From positions 94,169,457 to 94,233,456 of the forward strand of contig CM039462.1 in NCBI GenBank assembly GCA_022414725.1: a stretch of 64,000 nucleotides of DNA. The letters run 5' to 3'. Source of the DNA: Microglena sp. YARC (taxonomy: Eukaryota; Chlorophyta; Chlorophyceae; Chlamydomonadales; Chlamydomonadaceae). This document shows positions 44,837 through 53,927 of this stretch, in pieces. Every line of letters begins with the position of its first letter. Position 1 is the first letter of the stretch. Position numbers and translations under genes: made by a program. The notes beneath the pieces were generated by a model, which saw nothing but the letters and a program-made list of their open reading frames with translations, was not told where the DNA came from and searched no databases.

Positions 44837-46590
44837 ATGGATGGAGGTTGAAGAGCGTGGCGGTCGAGGCCATGGAGGCGGCGCTGAGGGATGTGGACGC
44901 CTGGATATCAACCTCGATGATGGTAGCGGACCTGGATTTGAAGAGAAGGGAAATTTTAAGGCTGATCCGGTACACAAGGTCTCATCGCGGAGTGACAAAC
45001 GTGATGGCCTTCGCAGGCCCGATGCTGAGGGACGAGACGTTCGAGCAAGGCCTGAACATCATCATGTTGGGTGGGGGAAATGACACAGACGATGATGATG
45101 ATGATGATGACCCGTCCTCCATCACAGAGGATGTTCTGGCAGAGAAATTCATGGAGGCCACCCCAGAATTCTTCAGCCGAATCAAGTTTGTGCCAGACTT
45201 AAAGAAGGAGGACTGTGTTGGCGACATGTATTACTGCAACCCTGCTACCAATCGCTGGTCAAACTGTTCGAACATGAGGATTATTAAAGTAATCGCAACC
45301 GAGTTAAAATCCACGTTCCCTGCTGAGAAGAATAACAAGACGAATGAGAAGATTCGGGGGTTTGTCGACACGGTTAGGGGACGCAAAACGTTCCTTCAAT
45401 CCGTTGCATCTCTCGTCCTGGACGAGACATTCGCTGATAACCTAGATATCAACCCGGATCTCTTTGCAGTCAACAACGGCGTCTTCGACAGCTCTTCGAG
45501 GGACACAGTAGTGTTCCGAAAAGTCGAGATGACCGACAACATTAGTAGGTGCGCAAAGTGGGATTACCAGGGGGAGGACAACCACCACCTCAAGCGATGC
45601 AAGGAGGAGCTACATGACTTCTTGCAGAAAGTCATGCCTGTGGACGAGGAGCGTGACGTCGTGCTCGCATTCTTCGCGGGGCTCCTGTCCGGTCGCCGCA
45701 AGGAGAAGAAGTTCCTCGCCTTCACCGACAAGACGTCCGGGGACAATGGCAAGAGCACACTTATGTCCCTACTGGGAAGCTTCTTCGACGAGTACGGGAG
45801 CAGCAATGGGACAAAGTTTATGACGAAGGGATCATTCTCCAGGAGTCGTGATGACCATGACGTGGGACTGAAGCCAATGAAAGGAGTGAGGCTACTGGTG
45901 GCCGAAGAAATGAAACCCAACATCACGCTGGACGAGGCGTTGATCAAGCGCATTGCGGGGGGAGAGGGTGTGCGTGTTTGCGGGCGCTCATGTGACACGG
46001 GGAATTCGTCAGACTTCATGTGGCAGGCTGGCGTTGTTATTGTCTTCAACGAAGGCGATTGTCCCAAGTTCGACGGAGGAGACACCGCATTCGTAAAGAG
46101 GATGGTCGTGGTACCAATGCGATCCAAATTTGTGCTACACCCTGAGCGCGAGCACGAGTTTGAGCGCCGCGACGACCTAGCCGACATCCTACCAACCTGG
46201 AGGTCTGCGCTGGCGCAGCTGCTCATCGAGCACTTTCTTCGACCGGGGCGCTCCAGCATCTTCGACACCCTGCCGGTCGCGATGACCGAGTGGAAGTCTG
46301 GTATTGCGGACAGTGCCAACCCCCTGGCTGAATGGCTAGAGGAGGTGGTTGATGTGACGGGGGCGTCTTCGGACGCGGTGTGGATAGGGGACCTCAAGAT
46401 CCTTTGGAAAGAGTCCCACTATGGTGAAGCTTCAGTCTTCAGCACAAAGTTGGTCAAGGCGTTCTTTGCGGGCAAACAGGGAACAGAGTGGAAAGAGACT
46501 GCAAGAATCGAGAAGAAGGTCAAAAAGGGAGTGATCAAGGGGTGTGAAATTGCACCTACTACATGGGGCGTTGTTCCCATGATTGGATGA
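44707..46590 (+). CDS. D5-type SF3 helicase, copy 2, without primase domain
   Basis: From about 44780 the frame encodes a D5N-like segment (GGYYIFEEDTCQWVKVNGW), an acidic run of eight Asp, a second D5N-like segment parallel to copy 1, and the full SF3 core: Walker A (TSGDNGKSTL, near residue 342), Walker B (RLLVAEEMKP, near 393), sensor and C-terminus. Identity with copy 1 is high from ITEDVLAEK onward. The primase domain is missing and the true N-terminus is uncertain because of a frameshift near 44780. It could supply the helicase function that copy 1 has lost. Confidence 0.75.
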   Translation: MVQGRLRSGPGRALLVERVREEDWGWPGGYYIFEEDTCQWVKVNGWRLKSVAVEAMEAALRDVDAWISTSMMVADLDLKRREILRLIRYTRSHRGVTNVMAFAGPMLRDETFEQGLNIIMLGGGNDTDDDDDDDDPSSITEDVLAEKFMEATPEFFSRIKFVPDLKKEDCVGDMYYCNPATNRWSNCSNMRIIKVIATELKSTFPAEKNNKTNEKIRGFVDTVRGRKTFLQSVASLVLDETFADNLDINPDLFAVNNGVFDSSSRDTVVFRKVEMTDNISRCAKWDYQGEDNHHLKRCKEELHDFLQKVMPVDEERDVVLAFFAGLLSGRRKEKKFLAFTDKTSGDNGKSTLMSLLGSFFDEYGSSNGTKFMTKGSFSRSRDDHDVGLKPMKGVRLLVAEEMKPNITLDEALIKRIAGGEGVRVCGRSCDTGNSSDFMWQAGVVIVFNEGDCPKFDGGDTAFVKRMVVVPMRSKFVLHPEREHEFERRDDLADILPTWRSALAQLLIEHFLRPGRSSIFDTLPVAMTEWKSGIADSANPLAEWLEEVVDVTGASSDAVWIGDLKILWKESHYGEASVFSTKLVKAFFAGKQGTEWKETARIEKKVKKGVIKGCEIAPTTWGVVPMIG

Positions 46591-46690
46591 TGCAGGTGGA
46601 TCCCTCTGCCCTGCCACTTCTATTCAGAATAAAAAAAATGATTATTAAGTAGAAGTTCGCTTCATAGATGGTGTTGCGAATAGCGCACCC

Positions 46691-46751
46691 TATTAGGTTA
46701 CGTAAGGTGTGCCGTACACGAAGCGGTTTCATTTTAGTATTCCTTTGACTG
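46691..46751 (+). mobile_element. Family C MITE, right end only
   Basis: It runs from TATTAGGTTACG to ATTCCTTTGACTG and is followed by TA. It matches the right half of the 117-bp element at 35093. No left end is visible. Confidence 0.65.
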
Positions 46752-46983
46752 TACTGTAGACGACCCATCAACCCAAGAGTGATTATATCCTCGACCGGTT
46801 TATCAATGTAAACATTCCTCTGCACTTCGCTCATCGTGCCTATATATTCCCCGTGACTTTGCAAAAAATGGTACTACTTTTCTCACTGGACGAGGCGTTT
46901 AAAATATTCCGTTAAGGGCAAAGTGGAGGTAAACAACAAGAATTCGAACATTGGGGATCTTTCTAGTCGCGGCATATTGACCC

Positions 46984-47220
46984 GTGGAGGGATTGACCAT
47001 TGCAATCGCGGTCGGTATTCGGGGACTCGTCCTGGCCAAGGACCGTGACATCGTCGCCGTGACCCTACAACAATCAGACGATGCAGGAAAGGAGTTGGGG
47101 AACATTAAGACAGATGACAATCGGAGCTTGCTCACCAGGCTGATCGCCTTGATGGCGTTCTGGGTCGTTCTAATTCTGGGTGTGTTTCTTTATGCCATTG
47201 GATCTGCAAATACCATGTAG
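46984..47220 (+). CDS. Small membrane protein, probably 5'-truncated
   Basis: The 78-codon frame opens with a GTG and encodes a polar region followed by one strong membrane segment (about residues 53-72). An alternative frame upstream (about 46910-47000) reads protein-like, so an indel near 46990 may have cut a longer gene. The stop overlaps the beginning of a relic of the SAP/zinc-finger gene at 47215. Confidence 0.4.
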   Translation: MEGLTIAIAVGIRGLVLAKDRDIVAVTLQQSDDAGKELGNIKTDDNRSLLTRLIALMAFWVVLILGVFLYAIGSANTM

Positions 47221-47287
47221 CATGGGTCGCGTTGAGAATCTTGAACTCGGTATCGAATATCACGGTCGCACCGGGAATCGCATGTGG
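47215..47287 (+). repeat. 73-bp copy of an internal piece of the SAP/zinc-finger gene
   Basis: Essentially identical to 52203-52275, in the same orientation. It ends where the 92-bp repeat (47289-47380) begins, so this locus is a patchwork of copied segments. Confidence 0.9.
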
Positions 47288-47477
47288 AAGATAGGAGTGG
47301 ACAAGCTACCGCCGTGACATCCCCCTTCTTCTCTCACGCTTTCCGCCTGTTTGTCACAGTCCATATGTGGAGACCGGCTACATCCACGAGTGGCTCGGTC
47401 GCTCCGCTGTGGGGATTAAAACCCTAAACTCCAACAATTTCTAATGAATTTCACACAGTCTGTCAGACCGCTGAACA

Positions 47478-47951
47478 TTACAACCCCATCCACTTAAGTC
47501 TGTCCGTCTCCCTTTGTTTCACAAAACAACTAATCGCCCGATCCCACTCCGGAGCCATTTTTTGAACATATGCATCGTGTGCACATTTTGCCTTTTCGCG
47601 AGCCTCGTCAAGTTCACGCTGGATCTTGTCTAATCTTTCTCTATTAACTCGTTGGTTTCCAGAATCACGTCTATGTATCCATTGCGCGTACCTAGCTTCG
47701 ACTTCTGCAATCTGTTTGGCTTTCTTTTTATTGTTTTCTGTCATCACGCACCGTTGAGATTTGACAAACTCGTCAAGCTCTGGTATGTTGAATTTTGCAA
47801 GAGACTCGATCAACGACTTTGGTATTTTATGATTGTATATACGGGATATACGATTAATCCATTCTATCCAATCAGTTCTCTCTAGCACACTGGCATCGAG
47901 AACCAACGAAACTATCATTATATTCAAATGGTACAATGAAATAGTAGCCAT
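47478..47951 (-). CDS. Hypothetical coiled-coil protein
   Basis: From the ATG at 47951 the product has 157 residues. The N-terminal half is hydrophobic to mixed. The C-terminal half (about 85-150) is a long charged helix (VNRERLDKIQRELDEAREKAK) with heptad periodicity. A GTG two codons earlier is possible but unlikely. No family is recognised. Confidence 0.55.
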   Translation of the reverse strand: MATISLYHLNIMIVSLVLDASVLERTDWIEWINRISRIYNHKIPKSLIESLAKFNIPELDEFVKSQRCVMTENNKKKAKQIAEVEARYAQWIHRRDSGNQRVNRERLDKIQRELDEAREKAKCAHDAYVQKMAPEWDRAISCFVKQRETDRLKWMGL

Positions 47952-48368
47952 ATTCACTCTTTAGTCTCAAACATGAAATTATTCTTATACTAATTTGTAG
48001 ATTCGGATAGATGGATTTTTATATAGATATTGCTTTCCGAAAATAAGTAAACCTAACAGTGTATAAGGAATTTGCATGTACTAGATATCAGAATGCCATG
48101 TATGGCAACCAACGCTTCTGTAAAATTGGCAAGGTGTCTCCAGGACCGTCCTCCGTCGATGGGCGGATAATGGCACGATCCGGACTCCAGGCAACTAACG
48201 TCTCTTTGACCCAAGCAGCATCCAAGGCTACCTCATCGAGCAAACCCATATTGCAAACCCATATTTCTGACAAACATTCCGGATGCGAGCAAGTCAAGGA
48301 CGTCGGATCAGGGCTCAACTTCAAGCACCCAGGACTTTTACGAGTATTGGGACTCGTCACGGCAGGAC

Positions 48369-49649
48369 TTGTATCGTCAATTGTTGTGGCTTCCAAAGAC
48401 AGGCACGCAAGGTTTGGTTTCGAGCTCATTTAATGGATTTGCTCACAGCACTCCTACTCGATCATCATTCTCGATCACCAAGACGGAGCCCCTGAAGACG
48501 AGCTTGGAAAAGACCTCATGTCCATCGTTCAAGTATATAGTTACCGATGGAACGGTCGAAGACGCTACAAAGTCAAATGCCAAACCCAAGTTGAGGACCT
48601 TAAAGCTGAAGCTGAACCCAACCAAGGCTCAGAAATCGATGCTGGCAGAGTTTGCGGGGTGCAGCCGGTTCATGTACAACAAGGCGGTGGCAGCACGGTT
48701 GGGCGTCGGGAGCACTCACAAGTCTGTCTTCCGAATTCGAGACAGGTATGTGACGAACAAGGTGAGGGGGGAGGGGAAGATGCCAAACCCGTACTTCAAG
48801 AATCGCCAATGGTTGCTTCAGTGCCCCAAAAGCGTACGCCAAAGCGCAATCAAGGCTGCCTTGGCAAACATCAAGGCTTGCTTTTCGAATCTGAAAGCAG
48901 GTAACATCAAGCAGTTTTCAGCTCCGTTCAGACGGAAGAAGACAGAGCTTGAGAGGGGTTGGGCCATTGAGATGGATCAGAAGAACGTTTCCAAGGATGG
49001 CGACAAACTCTTCATCTTCAAGGACATATTGGGCAACATGCGCTACTTCGGTAGCAAACAACTCCATAAGTTGATGCCTGAGGAAAACCCGACCCACGAT
49101 CCAAAGGTCCACAAATCCCGCTTCGGCGAATATTTCCTCGTCTTGTCTGTCGCTGCCACGGACAGGAGGGCAGAGCGGAAGCCTGTCCATCCAGACAAGG
49201 TTGCAACTGCATCCATCGACCCAGGCGTATGCAAAACAATGGTCACGTACTCACCAGAGAATGAGGAATCCTTCATGCTTGGTAAGGGACAGGCATCCGA
49301 CCTTGTCAAACTCCTGCTGGTTCATGACAAGCTGCAGTCAAGGTTGGATACTGAGAAAACCTTACGATCAAAAGAGAGGATGAAGATAAAGAAGCATATG
49401 ATTCGCATTCGGAAGAGAATTTTTTACCTCAAGAAAGATTTTAGGGACCAGACAACAAATTTCTTGGCCGCTCGCTACGATGTGTTGTTGGTACCTCAAT
49501 TGGAGACGGCGAAGATGACAATCAGTGCTGAACGGGAGCTGACAACAAAGGTTGGCCCGTCAGATGCTGACTTTGAGCCACTCTGTGCTGTTCAATCGGC
49601 TGAAGGAGAAGTGTGCAGAGTACGGGACAGCGTTCTTGCATGTGCTTGA
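48369..49649 (+). CDS. Fanzor2/TnpB-like RNA-guided nuclease, main part (frameshifted)
   Basis: Protein-like reading begins near 48303, before any ATG, with DFYEYWDSSRQDLYRQLLWL, which resembles the N-terminal segment I recall from giant-virus TnpB/Fanzor2 proteins. The TnpB fold follows: LNPTKAQKSMLAEFAGCSRF near the N-terminal wedge domain, RuvC-I with the catalytic Asp in SIDPGVCKTM, and RuvC-II in VPQLETAKM. The frame is lost at about 49550 after ELTTK, and the zinc finger and RuvC-III are in 49552-49806. TnpB/Fanzor nucleases use an RNA from the element's end to cut DNA. No IS607-type serine recombinase is seen beside it. Confidence 0.75.
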   Translation: MYRQLLWLPKTGTQGLVSSSFNGFAHSTPTRSSFSITKTEPLKTSLEKTSCPSFKYIVTDGTVEDATKSNAKPKLRTLKLKLNPTKAQKSMLAEFAGCSRFMYNKAVAARLGVGSTHKSVFRIRDRYVTNKVRGEGKMPNPYFKNRQWLLQCPKSVRQSAIKAALANIKACFSNLKAGNIKQFSAPFRRKKTELERGWAIEMDQKNVSKDGDKLFIFKDILGNMRYFGSKQLHKLMPEENPTHDPKVHKSRFGEYFLVLSVAATDRRAERKPVHPDKVATASIDPGVCKTMVTYSPENEESFMLGKGQASDLVKLLLVHDKLQSRLDTEKTLRSKERMKIKKHMIRIRKRIFYLKKDFRDQTTNFLAARYDVLLVPQLETAKMTISAERELTTKVGPSDADFEPLCAVQSAEGEVCRVRDSVLACA

Positions 49650-49806
49650 GCATTACACAAGTCAGACATGCCCTATGTGCGGTTTCTTGAACAAGTGTGG
49701 AGAGACATACACCTGCAAGAACTGTCAATTCACCTGCGACAGAGACATTGTGGGGGCAGCTGGCATCTTCCTGAAGGCAGTTCGAACAGAAAATCCCTGT
49801 TCGTAA
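49552..49806 (+). CDS. Fanzor2/TnpB-like nuclease, zinc finger and RuvC-III
   Basis: This frame continues the nuclease: two CxxC pairs (CPMC and CKNC) form the TnpB zinc finger, and CDRDIVGAAGIF is RuvC-III with its catalytic Asp (usual form DRDxNGAxNI). All three RuvC acidic residues are therefore present across the two frames, and only the indel near 49550 inactivates the gene as written. Confidence 0.7.
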   Translation: MARQMLTLSHSVLFNRLKEKCAEYGTAFLHVLEHYTSQTCPMCGFLNKCGETYTCKNCQFTCDRDIVGAAGIFLKAVRTENPCS

Positions 49807-49864
49807 AGGACAGCAGCCCCGGGGGAGTTGACCCCTATGATACCCCTATGGAGAATTCATTGTC

Positions 49865-49909
49865 TTTCTTACTACATGTCCCCCGGACCCCCGGATGTGT
49901 AATAAGAAA
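49865..49909. other. Imperfect hairpin downstream of the Fanzor2 gene
   Basis: Arms 49865-49881 and 49893-49909 are 17-nt inverted repeats with three mismatches, around an 11-nt G/C-rich loop. It may be the element's right end, its guide-RNA scaffold, or a viral polyadenylation hairpin; sequence alone does not tell. Confidence 0.45.
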
Positions 49910-50163
49910 TTCATAGGTTCTAGGATATACGGGTAGCTTAAATTCAACGGATAAAAAGAAACACACGTTGAAATATTCCATGCGTTGTTTGGAATGGATC
50001 CAACGAGTTGAATTCGCCGCTCTCCAGATATTTGATCTTTGCTTTGTGTATGAGAGTCCAATCCGGGGGGGCGCATTGTTTGCAGACGTCCGCTACTTCT
50101 GTAGAAACCTTGCGGACACAACATACAATACACGATGGAGGAGGAACCGACCGTTCTGTGAAC

Positions 50164-51585
50164 TCATGTCCTGCCTGCCTCCACCATTACTAGATCCATC
50201 AGCACCTTGCAGACTTCCACGTAGCCTGTCTTGGCCACCTCGCACAAGGCCATGCTGTTGACGGCGTTCGCGCGGGCCCGGAACTCGTCGCCCGCCACCG
50301 CTGGGTCCATTAGTAGTCTGCACACGTCCGCGTGTCCTGCCTTGGCAGCCTCACAAAAGGCCCTGCTGTCGACGGCGTTCGCCCGGGCCCGGAACTCGTG
50401 GCCTCCTGCCACGACGGGGTCCATTAGTAGTCTGCACACGTCTGCGTGGCCTGCAGCGGCCGCCACCAACAGGGCCCTGCTGTTGGCGGCGTTCGCGCGT
50501 GCCGGGAACCCGGGGGCCGCCATCAGCAGCTTGCAGACGTCCGCATGACCTTCCCTGGCTGCAGCACACAAGACCAAGCTGTCGCCGTAGCTCGCCCGGG
50601 CCCGGAACTCGGGGCCACCTGCCGCCACGGGGTCCATTAGTAGTCTGCACACATCCGCTTGTCCGTTCTGGGCAGCCAATCTCAATGCCCAGCTGTTGCA
50701 AGCGTTCGCCCTGGCCCTGAACTCAATTCCAGCCACCACCGGGTCCATCAGCAGCTTGCAGACGTCCGCGTGTCCGTTCTGGGCAGCCAATCTCAATGCC
50801 CAGCTGTCTCCGTAGTTCGCACGCGCCCTGAACCCGTGGCCTGCCACCACCGGGTCCATCAGAAGCTTGCAGACGTCCGCGTGTCCTGCCGCGGCCGCCG
50901 CCCACAGAGCCCTGCTGTTGTCGGCGTTCGCCCTGGCCCTGGACGAGTAGCCGCCAGCCGTAGTGGGGTCCATTAGTAGTCTGCACACGTCTACGTGGCC
51001 TGCCCTGGCCGCCTCAAACATGGCCCTGCTGTTGACGGCGTTCGCGCGGGCCCTGGACGCATGGCCAGCCACCGCGGGGTCCATCAGCAGCTTGCAGACA
51101 CTTGCGTGGCCCGCCTTGGCTGCATCCCACAGGGCCCTGCTGCTGACGGCGTTCGCGCGTGCCCGGAACGCACGTCCAGCCACCGCTGGGTCCATTAGTA
51201 GTCTGCACACGTCTGTGTGGCCTGCCTTGGCCGCCGCCCACAGGGCCCTGCTGTTGATTGCGTTCGCCCTAAATTTTGGTGGTATGGGGTGGGTGCCTGC
51301 GGCGTCTGACTTCTTTACCTTGATGCGCAGCGGATCTGACTCCAGGCATACCTTTAGGAGGTCTGCACGCCCCCCCTTCGCCATCATCTCTCCTGCTCTA
51401 TGCGGCGGACTGATCAGTTGGGCGAGGGCCGCTCCAGGGAATCCGTTGCGCAGGGTTTTGCACACCAGGACGATCCGGGGGTTCGAAGACAGAATGGCGA
51501 TTTGAAACATAATTTCACGTGGCAACGACGTCGTCAGCACAGGAAACGACGACGAAGATGATGATGGACGCGTGAGAGAACGCAT
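50164..51585 (-). CDS. F-box/ankyrin-repeat protein H, GC-rich, about ten repeats
   Basis: From the ATG at 51585 the product has 473 residues. It has an F-box-like segment (LPREIMFQIAILSSNPRIV), the same SPPHRAGEMMAKGGRADLL linker as the cluster, a divergent insert, and about ten ankyrin units with NAVNSRALW-type starts. It is clearly paralogous to the plus-strand cluster but much richer in GC and more variable between units, so it is older or from a different source. A Family C transposon end (51625-51692) lies 40 bp upstream of the start; the usual GGGTTTATA block is absent. Confidence 0.8.
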   Translation of the reverse strand: MRSLTRPSSSSSSFPVLTTSLPREIMFQIAILSSNPRIVLVCKTLRNGFPGAALAQLISPPHRAGEMMAKGGRADLLKVCLESDPLRIKVKKSDAAGTHPIPPKFRANAINSRALWAAAKAGHTDVCRLLMDPAVAGRAFRARANAVSSRALWDAAKAGHASVCKLLMDPAVAGHASRARANAVNSRAMFEAARAGHVDVCRLLMDPTTAGGYSSRARANADNSRALWAAAAAGHADVCKLLMDPVVAGHGFRARANYGDSWALRLAAQNGHADVCKLLMDPVVAGIEFRARANACNSWALRLAAQNGQADVCRLLMDPVAAGGPEFRARASYGDSLVLCAAAREGHADVCKLLMAAPGFPARANAANSRALLVAAAAGHADVCRLLMDPVVAGGHEFRARANAVDSRAFCEAAKAGHADVCRLLMDPAVAGDEFRARANAVNSMALCEVAKTGYVEVCKVLMDLVMVEAGRT

Positions 51586-51624
51586 CTTGATAACATAAAT
51601 GCAAGCGAGAAGATGATATATATA

Positions 51625-51692
51625 CACTCGACGGAATACTAAAATGAAACCGCTTTCTGTACTGTACGGTACACCTTGCGGTGTAACCTAAT
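51625..51692 (-). mobile_element. Family C MITE, one end, at the promoter of gene H
   Basis: TA at 51623-51624 is followed by CACTCGACGGAATACT and TAAAATGAAACCG, then GTACGGTACACC and GTGTAACCTAATG. It is the inverse of the right half of the element at 35093. Confidence 0.7.
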
Positions 51693-51915
51693 GTTGTCGC
51701 GACCACCGGAGGGGGACCGAGTGGTGTCTACAACAATACGAGTTTTTATTCATCAACAACAACAGAGCTGCTGTGGGAAAATTGAAGAGGTCGTCCTAGA
51801 CCCATCAATTCCATGCAGTGCAGTCTTGCGATTGTGAGAGCAGAAGAGCTCGTACATTGTGAGTACTTTTGAAAAAAGCAACAACGCCTACGGATGCCAA
51901 TAAGGCACTCGTGTC

Positions 51916-53658
51916 CTAGTAGTACAGCTGACAACAGATGTTGATGTGTTTGTCAATCATGTGCATGCTCACACCGTCTCGACTTTTGCACGTCTTTTTG
52001 CAAACCGGACAAACACAACTATCTTTCTCGATACTGGATTTTTCTTCCCCGTCGATAAGACACTTATCCACCATCTCTTTCTTGAGACGTGCCTTATGCA
52101 TCTTCTGGATACGTTTTCTCTCCCGACACTTATCCTCTCTCTCTTTCTTGAGACGTGCCTTCTCCTCCTTCTCGATACGAAACTTCTCCGCGGAAGCGAT
52201 GTATGTAGCATGGGTCGCGTTGAGAATCTTGAACTCGGTATCGAATATCACGGTCGCACCGGGAATCGCATGTGGCCACTCACGGATCTTATCCCACATC
52301 ACAGAAACGGCATCCACACGCGCAGACAGTCCTCTCTCTGCATCTTTGAGTGTGGATCGCAGGGGTGCCAGGGACTCTGTGTCGCGAGTGCGCTTGTGGA
52401 TCTGGTAGAATACCGTCTCGATATTATTGAGGACTTGGACAGGAATTCGAGGCTGGCGAGCACGCCACGCTTTCCTTGTGTCTGAAACGATACACTCTGC
52501 CTTAAGATGAAAGACAGATGATCGCATGCTTTCAGGTATGTCAAGGACATTGTCAAGATCGTGTGTATCAGCCCACTGCTTCATGGCTTCCGACTTGGCA
52601 GACGAACTCAGCTCATGAGGATCGATGTGGTGGTAATTGTCGTACTCGTACTCGTCGATGTAATCACTCTCGCGTCTGGCATCTTCCCAAAGATCGTCTA
52701 GAATTGAAGCGTACTCAGTGTGGTTGTGAAAGAATTTCATCTCAAGCATCGATACAGCGATGTCCTCAGGATCTCCGTCGTCGTTGTCAACAAAACCTGT
52801 GCACAAACGAGAGTCACTGCGAAGTTCACACCCTCGATCCTCGAGAGCCCTCTCCAAAATGTGAAGGCGAGTATTTGTAGCAATGATGTCTGCAGCGACT
52901 TTCACAGCACCCCCCCCTCTTCCAGAATTCACGTACAAATATCTGGCCCTGCATGCGGATTCCGAAACGGAGAATATCCTGGAATCCAACGTCATGTCAC
53001 CAAGCTTCTTGGAAAGCAACGTCTCCCGAGAGGTACGTCGCTCATCCGCAGAGATGGCGGGGACTCGAATACGTGTACGGGATGATGATGCATGCTTCTT
53101 TAGCGCAACCCGAGCCACGTCGCGGATAAGATATAAACGCATCGGTGCTGCTGACCGATACATCGGATTTCGTTTGAGTTCGCAACTCAGGGTCGTGAGA
53201 TCCCTCTCGGTCAAGCGATACTCTAACTTGACCTTTGACACACACATGCGTGCTGAGCGCATAGCCCTCATTTCTGAACGGAATTTGGCAGACAGGATGC
53301 ACCCTGTAGGGGGGCGAGCGACAACTTCCGCCTCCATCAGCCTCCTCCACAATGCGGTTTTGACACCAGAAACCATCAGTCCACGATCTCGACACGCCTT
53401 CTTTAGAACATCCGCTTTGCTTGCCTCTGAAAGACCCTCGTGAATACGCATCCTCTCTAACTCTTCATCTTTTACAAGGTTTCCATCAGGCTCCAACTTC
53501 TCTTGCACCGCAATACCAAGCTCTGTGAACCCTACGTTTCCCACCAACATGAGGTTCGCGGCGTCCTCTGAGACGTCGCATAATCGATGGTACTTATCAT
53601 CACTTTTTGATAAATGCAACGCGATGATGTGGAGTGGGCCTGCAGGGAGAAGTTCCAT
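51916..53658 (-). CDS. Large protein with SAP-like, XPA-like and C2H2 zinc-finger segments
   Basis: The 580-residue product (ATG 53658) begins with an F-box-like leucine-rich stretch (residues about 5-50). A SAP-like segment follows (SKADVLKKACRDRGLMVSG, about 79-97). Next is a segment like XPA C-terminal domains (KVKLEYRLTERDLTTL and APMRLYLIRDVARVALKKH, about 140-190), acidic and histidine-rich middle parts, a lysine/glutamate-rich coiled coil (about 485-545), and a C2H2 finger (CPVCKKTCKSRDGVSMHMIDKH split after 20 residues, about 552-573). A DNA-binding or ubiquitin-related role is plausible. Fragments of this gene occur at 47215-47287 and 54973-55176, and a related segment at 36849. Confidence 0.6.
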   Translation of the reverse strand: MELLPAGPLHIIALHLSKSDDKYHRLCDVSEDAANLMLVGNVGFTELGIAVQEKLEPDGNLVKDEELERMRIHEGLSEASKADVLKKACRDRGLMVSGVKTALWRRLMEAEVVARPPTGCILSAKFRSEMRAMRSARMCVSKVKLEYRLTERDLTTLSCELKRNPMYRSAAPMRLYLIRDVARVALKKHASSSRTRIRVPAISADERRTSRETLLSKKLGDMTLDSRIFSVSESACRARYLYVNSGRGGGAVKVAADIIATNTRLHILERALEDRGCELRSDSRLCTGFVDNDDGDPEDIAVSMLEMKFFHNHTEYASILDDLWEDARRESDYIDEYEYDNYHHIDPHELSSSAKSEAMKQWADTHDLDNVLDIPESMRSSVFHLKAECIVSDTRKAWRARQPRIPVQVLNNIETVFYQIHKRTRDTESLAPLRSTLKDAERGLSARVDAVSVMWDKIREWPHAIPGATVIFDTEFKILNATHATYIASAEKFRIEKEEKARLKKEREDKCRERKRIQKMHKARLKKEMVDKCLIDGEEKSSIEKDSCVCPVCKKTCKSRDGVSMHMIDKHINICCQLYY

Positions 53659-53739
53659 TATTTATTGCACTCAGACCGTCGATACTGGTATGTTATGTTT
53701 AGATCAATTCTTAATGTACAACTTTGACCGACGGTCGAT

Positions 53740-53860
53740 TGTGTCTGTGATCGCTATCCATGCGTGGTTGCTTGTGCGGATGGATGTTGTTTGAGAGATG
53801 TCTCGTGTATTTGTCTTTCTTGTACGACGGGTTCTGGTATGGCAATTTCTAGAAATGTGG
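53740..53860 (-). pseudogene. Relic of the RPB2-like gene with internal deletions
   Basis: Three blocks (53741-53762, about 53793-53818 and 53819-53845) match 62478-62501, 62546-62571 and 62590-62617 of the RPB2-like gene in the same order. The intervening bases are deleted or scrambled. The relic lies between the SAP/zinc-finger gene and the methyltransferase gene. Confidence 0.8.
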
Positions 53861-53927
53861 TATAAATTATTCGGGAGATTGTGTTAGGAATGTTCAACCC
53901 TAAAACGTTTTCGGGGTACAATTTGTG

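Noticed and set aside
48059..48433. Frame of 124 codons before the Fanzor2 gene as a possible IS607 serine recombinase
   Set aside because: No catalytic serine region or helix-turn-helix pattern, and the correct Fanzor frame overlaps it.
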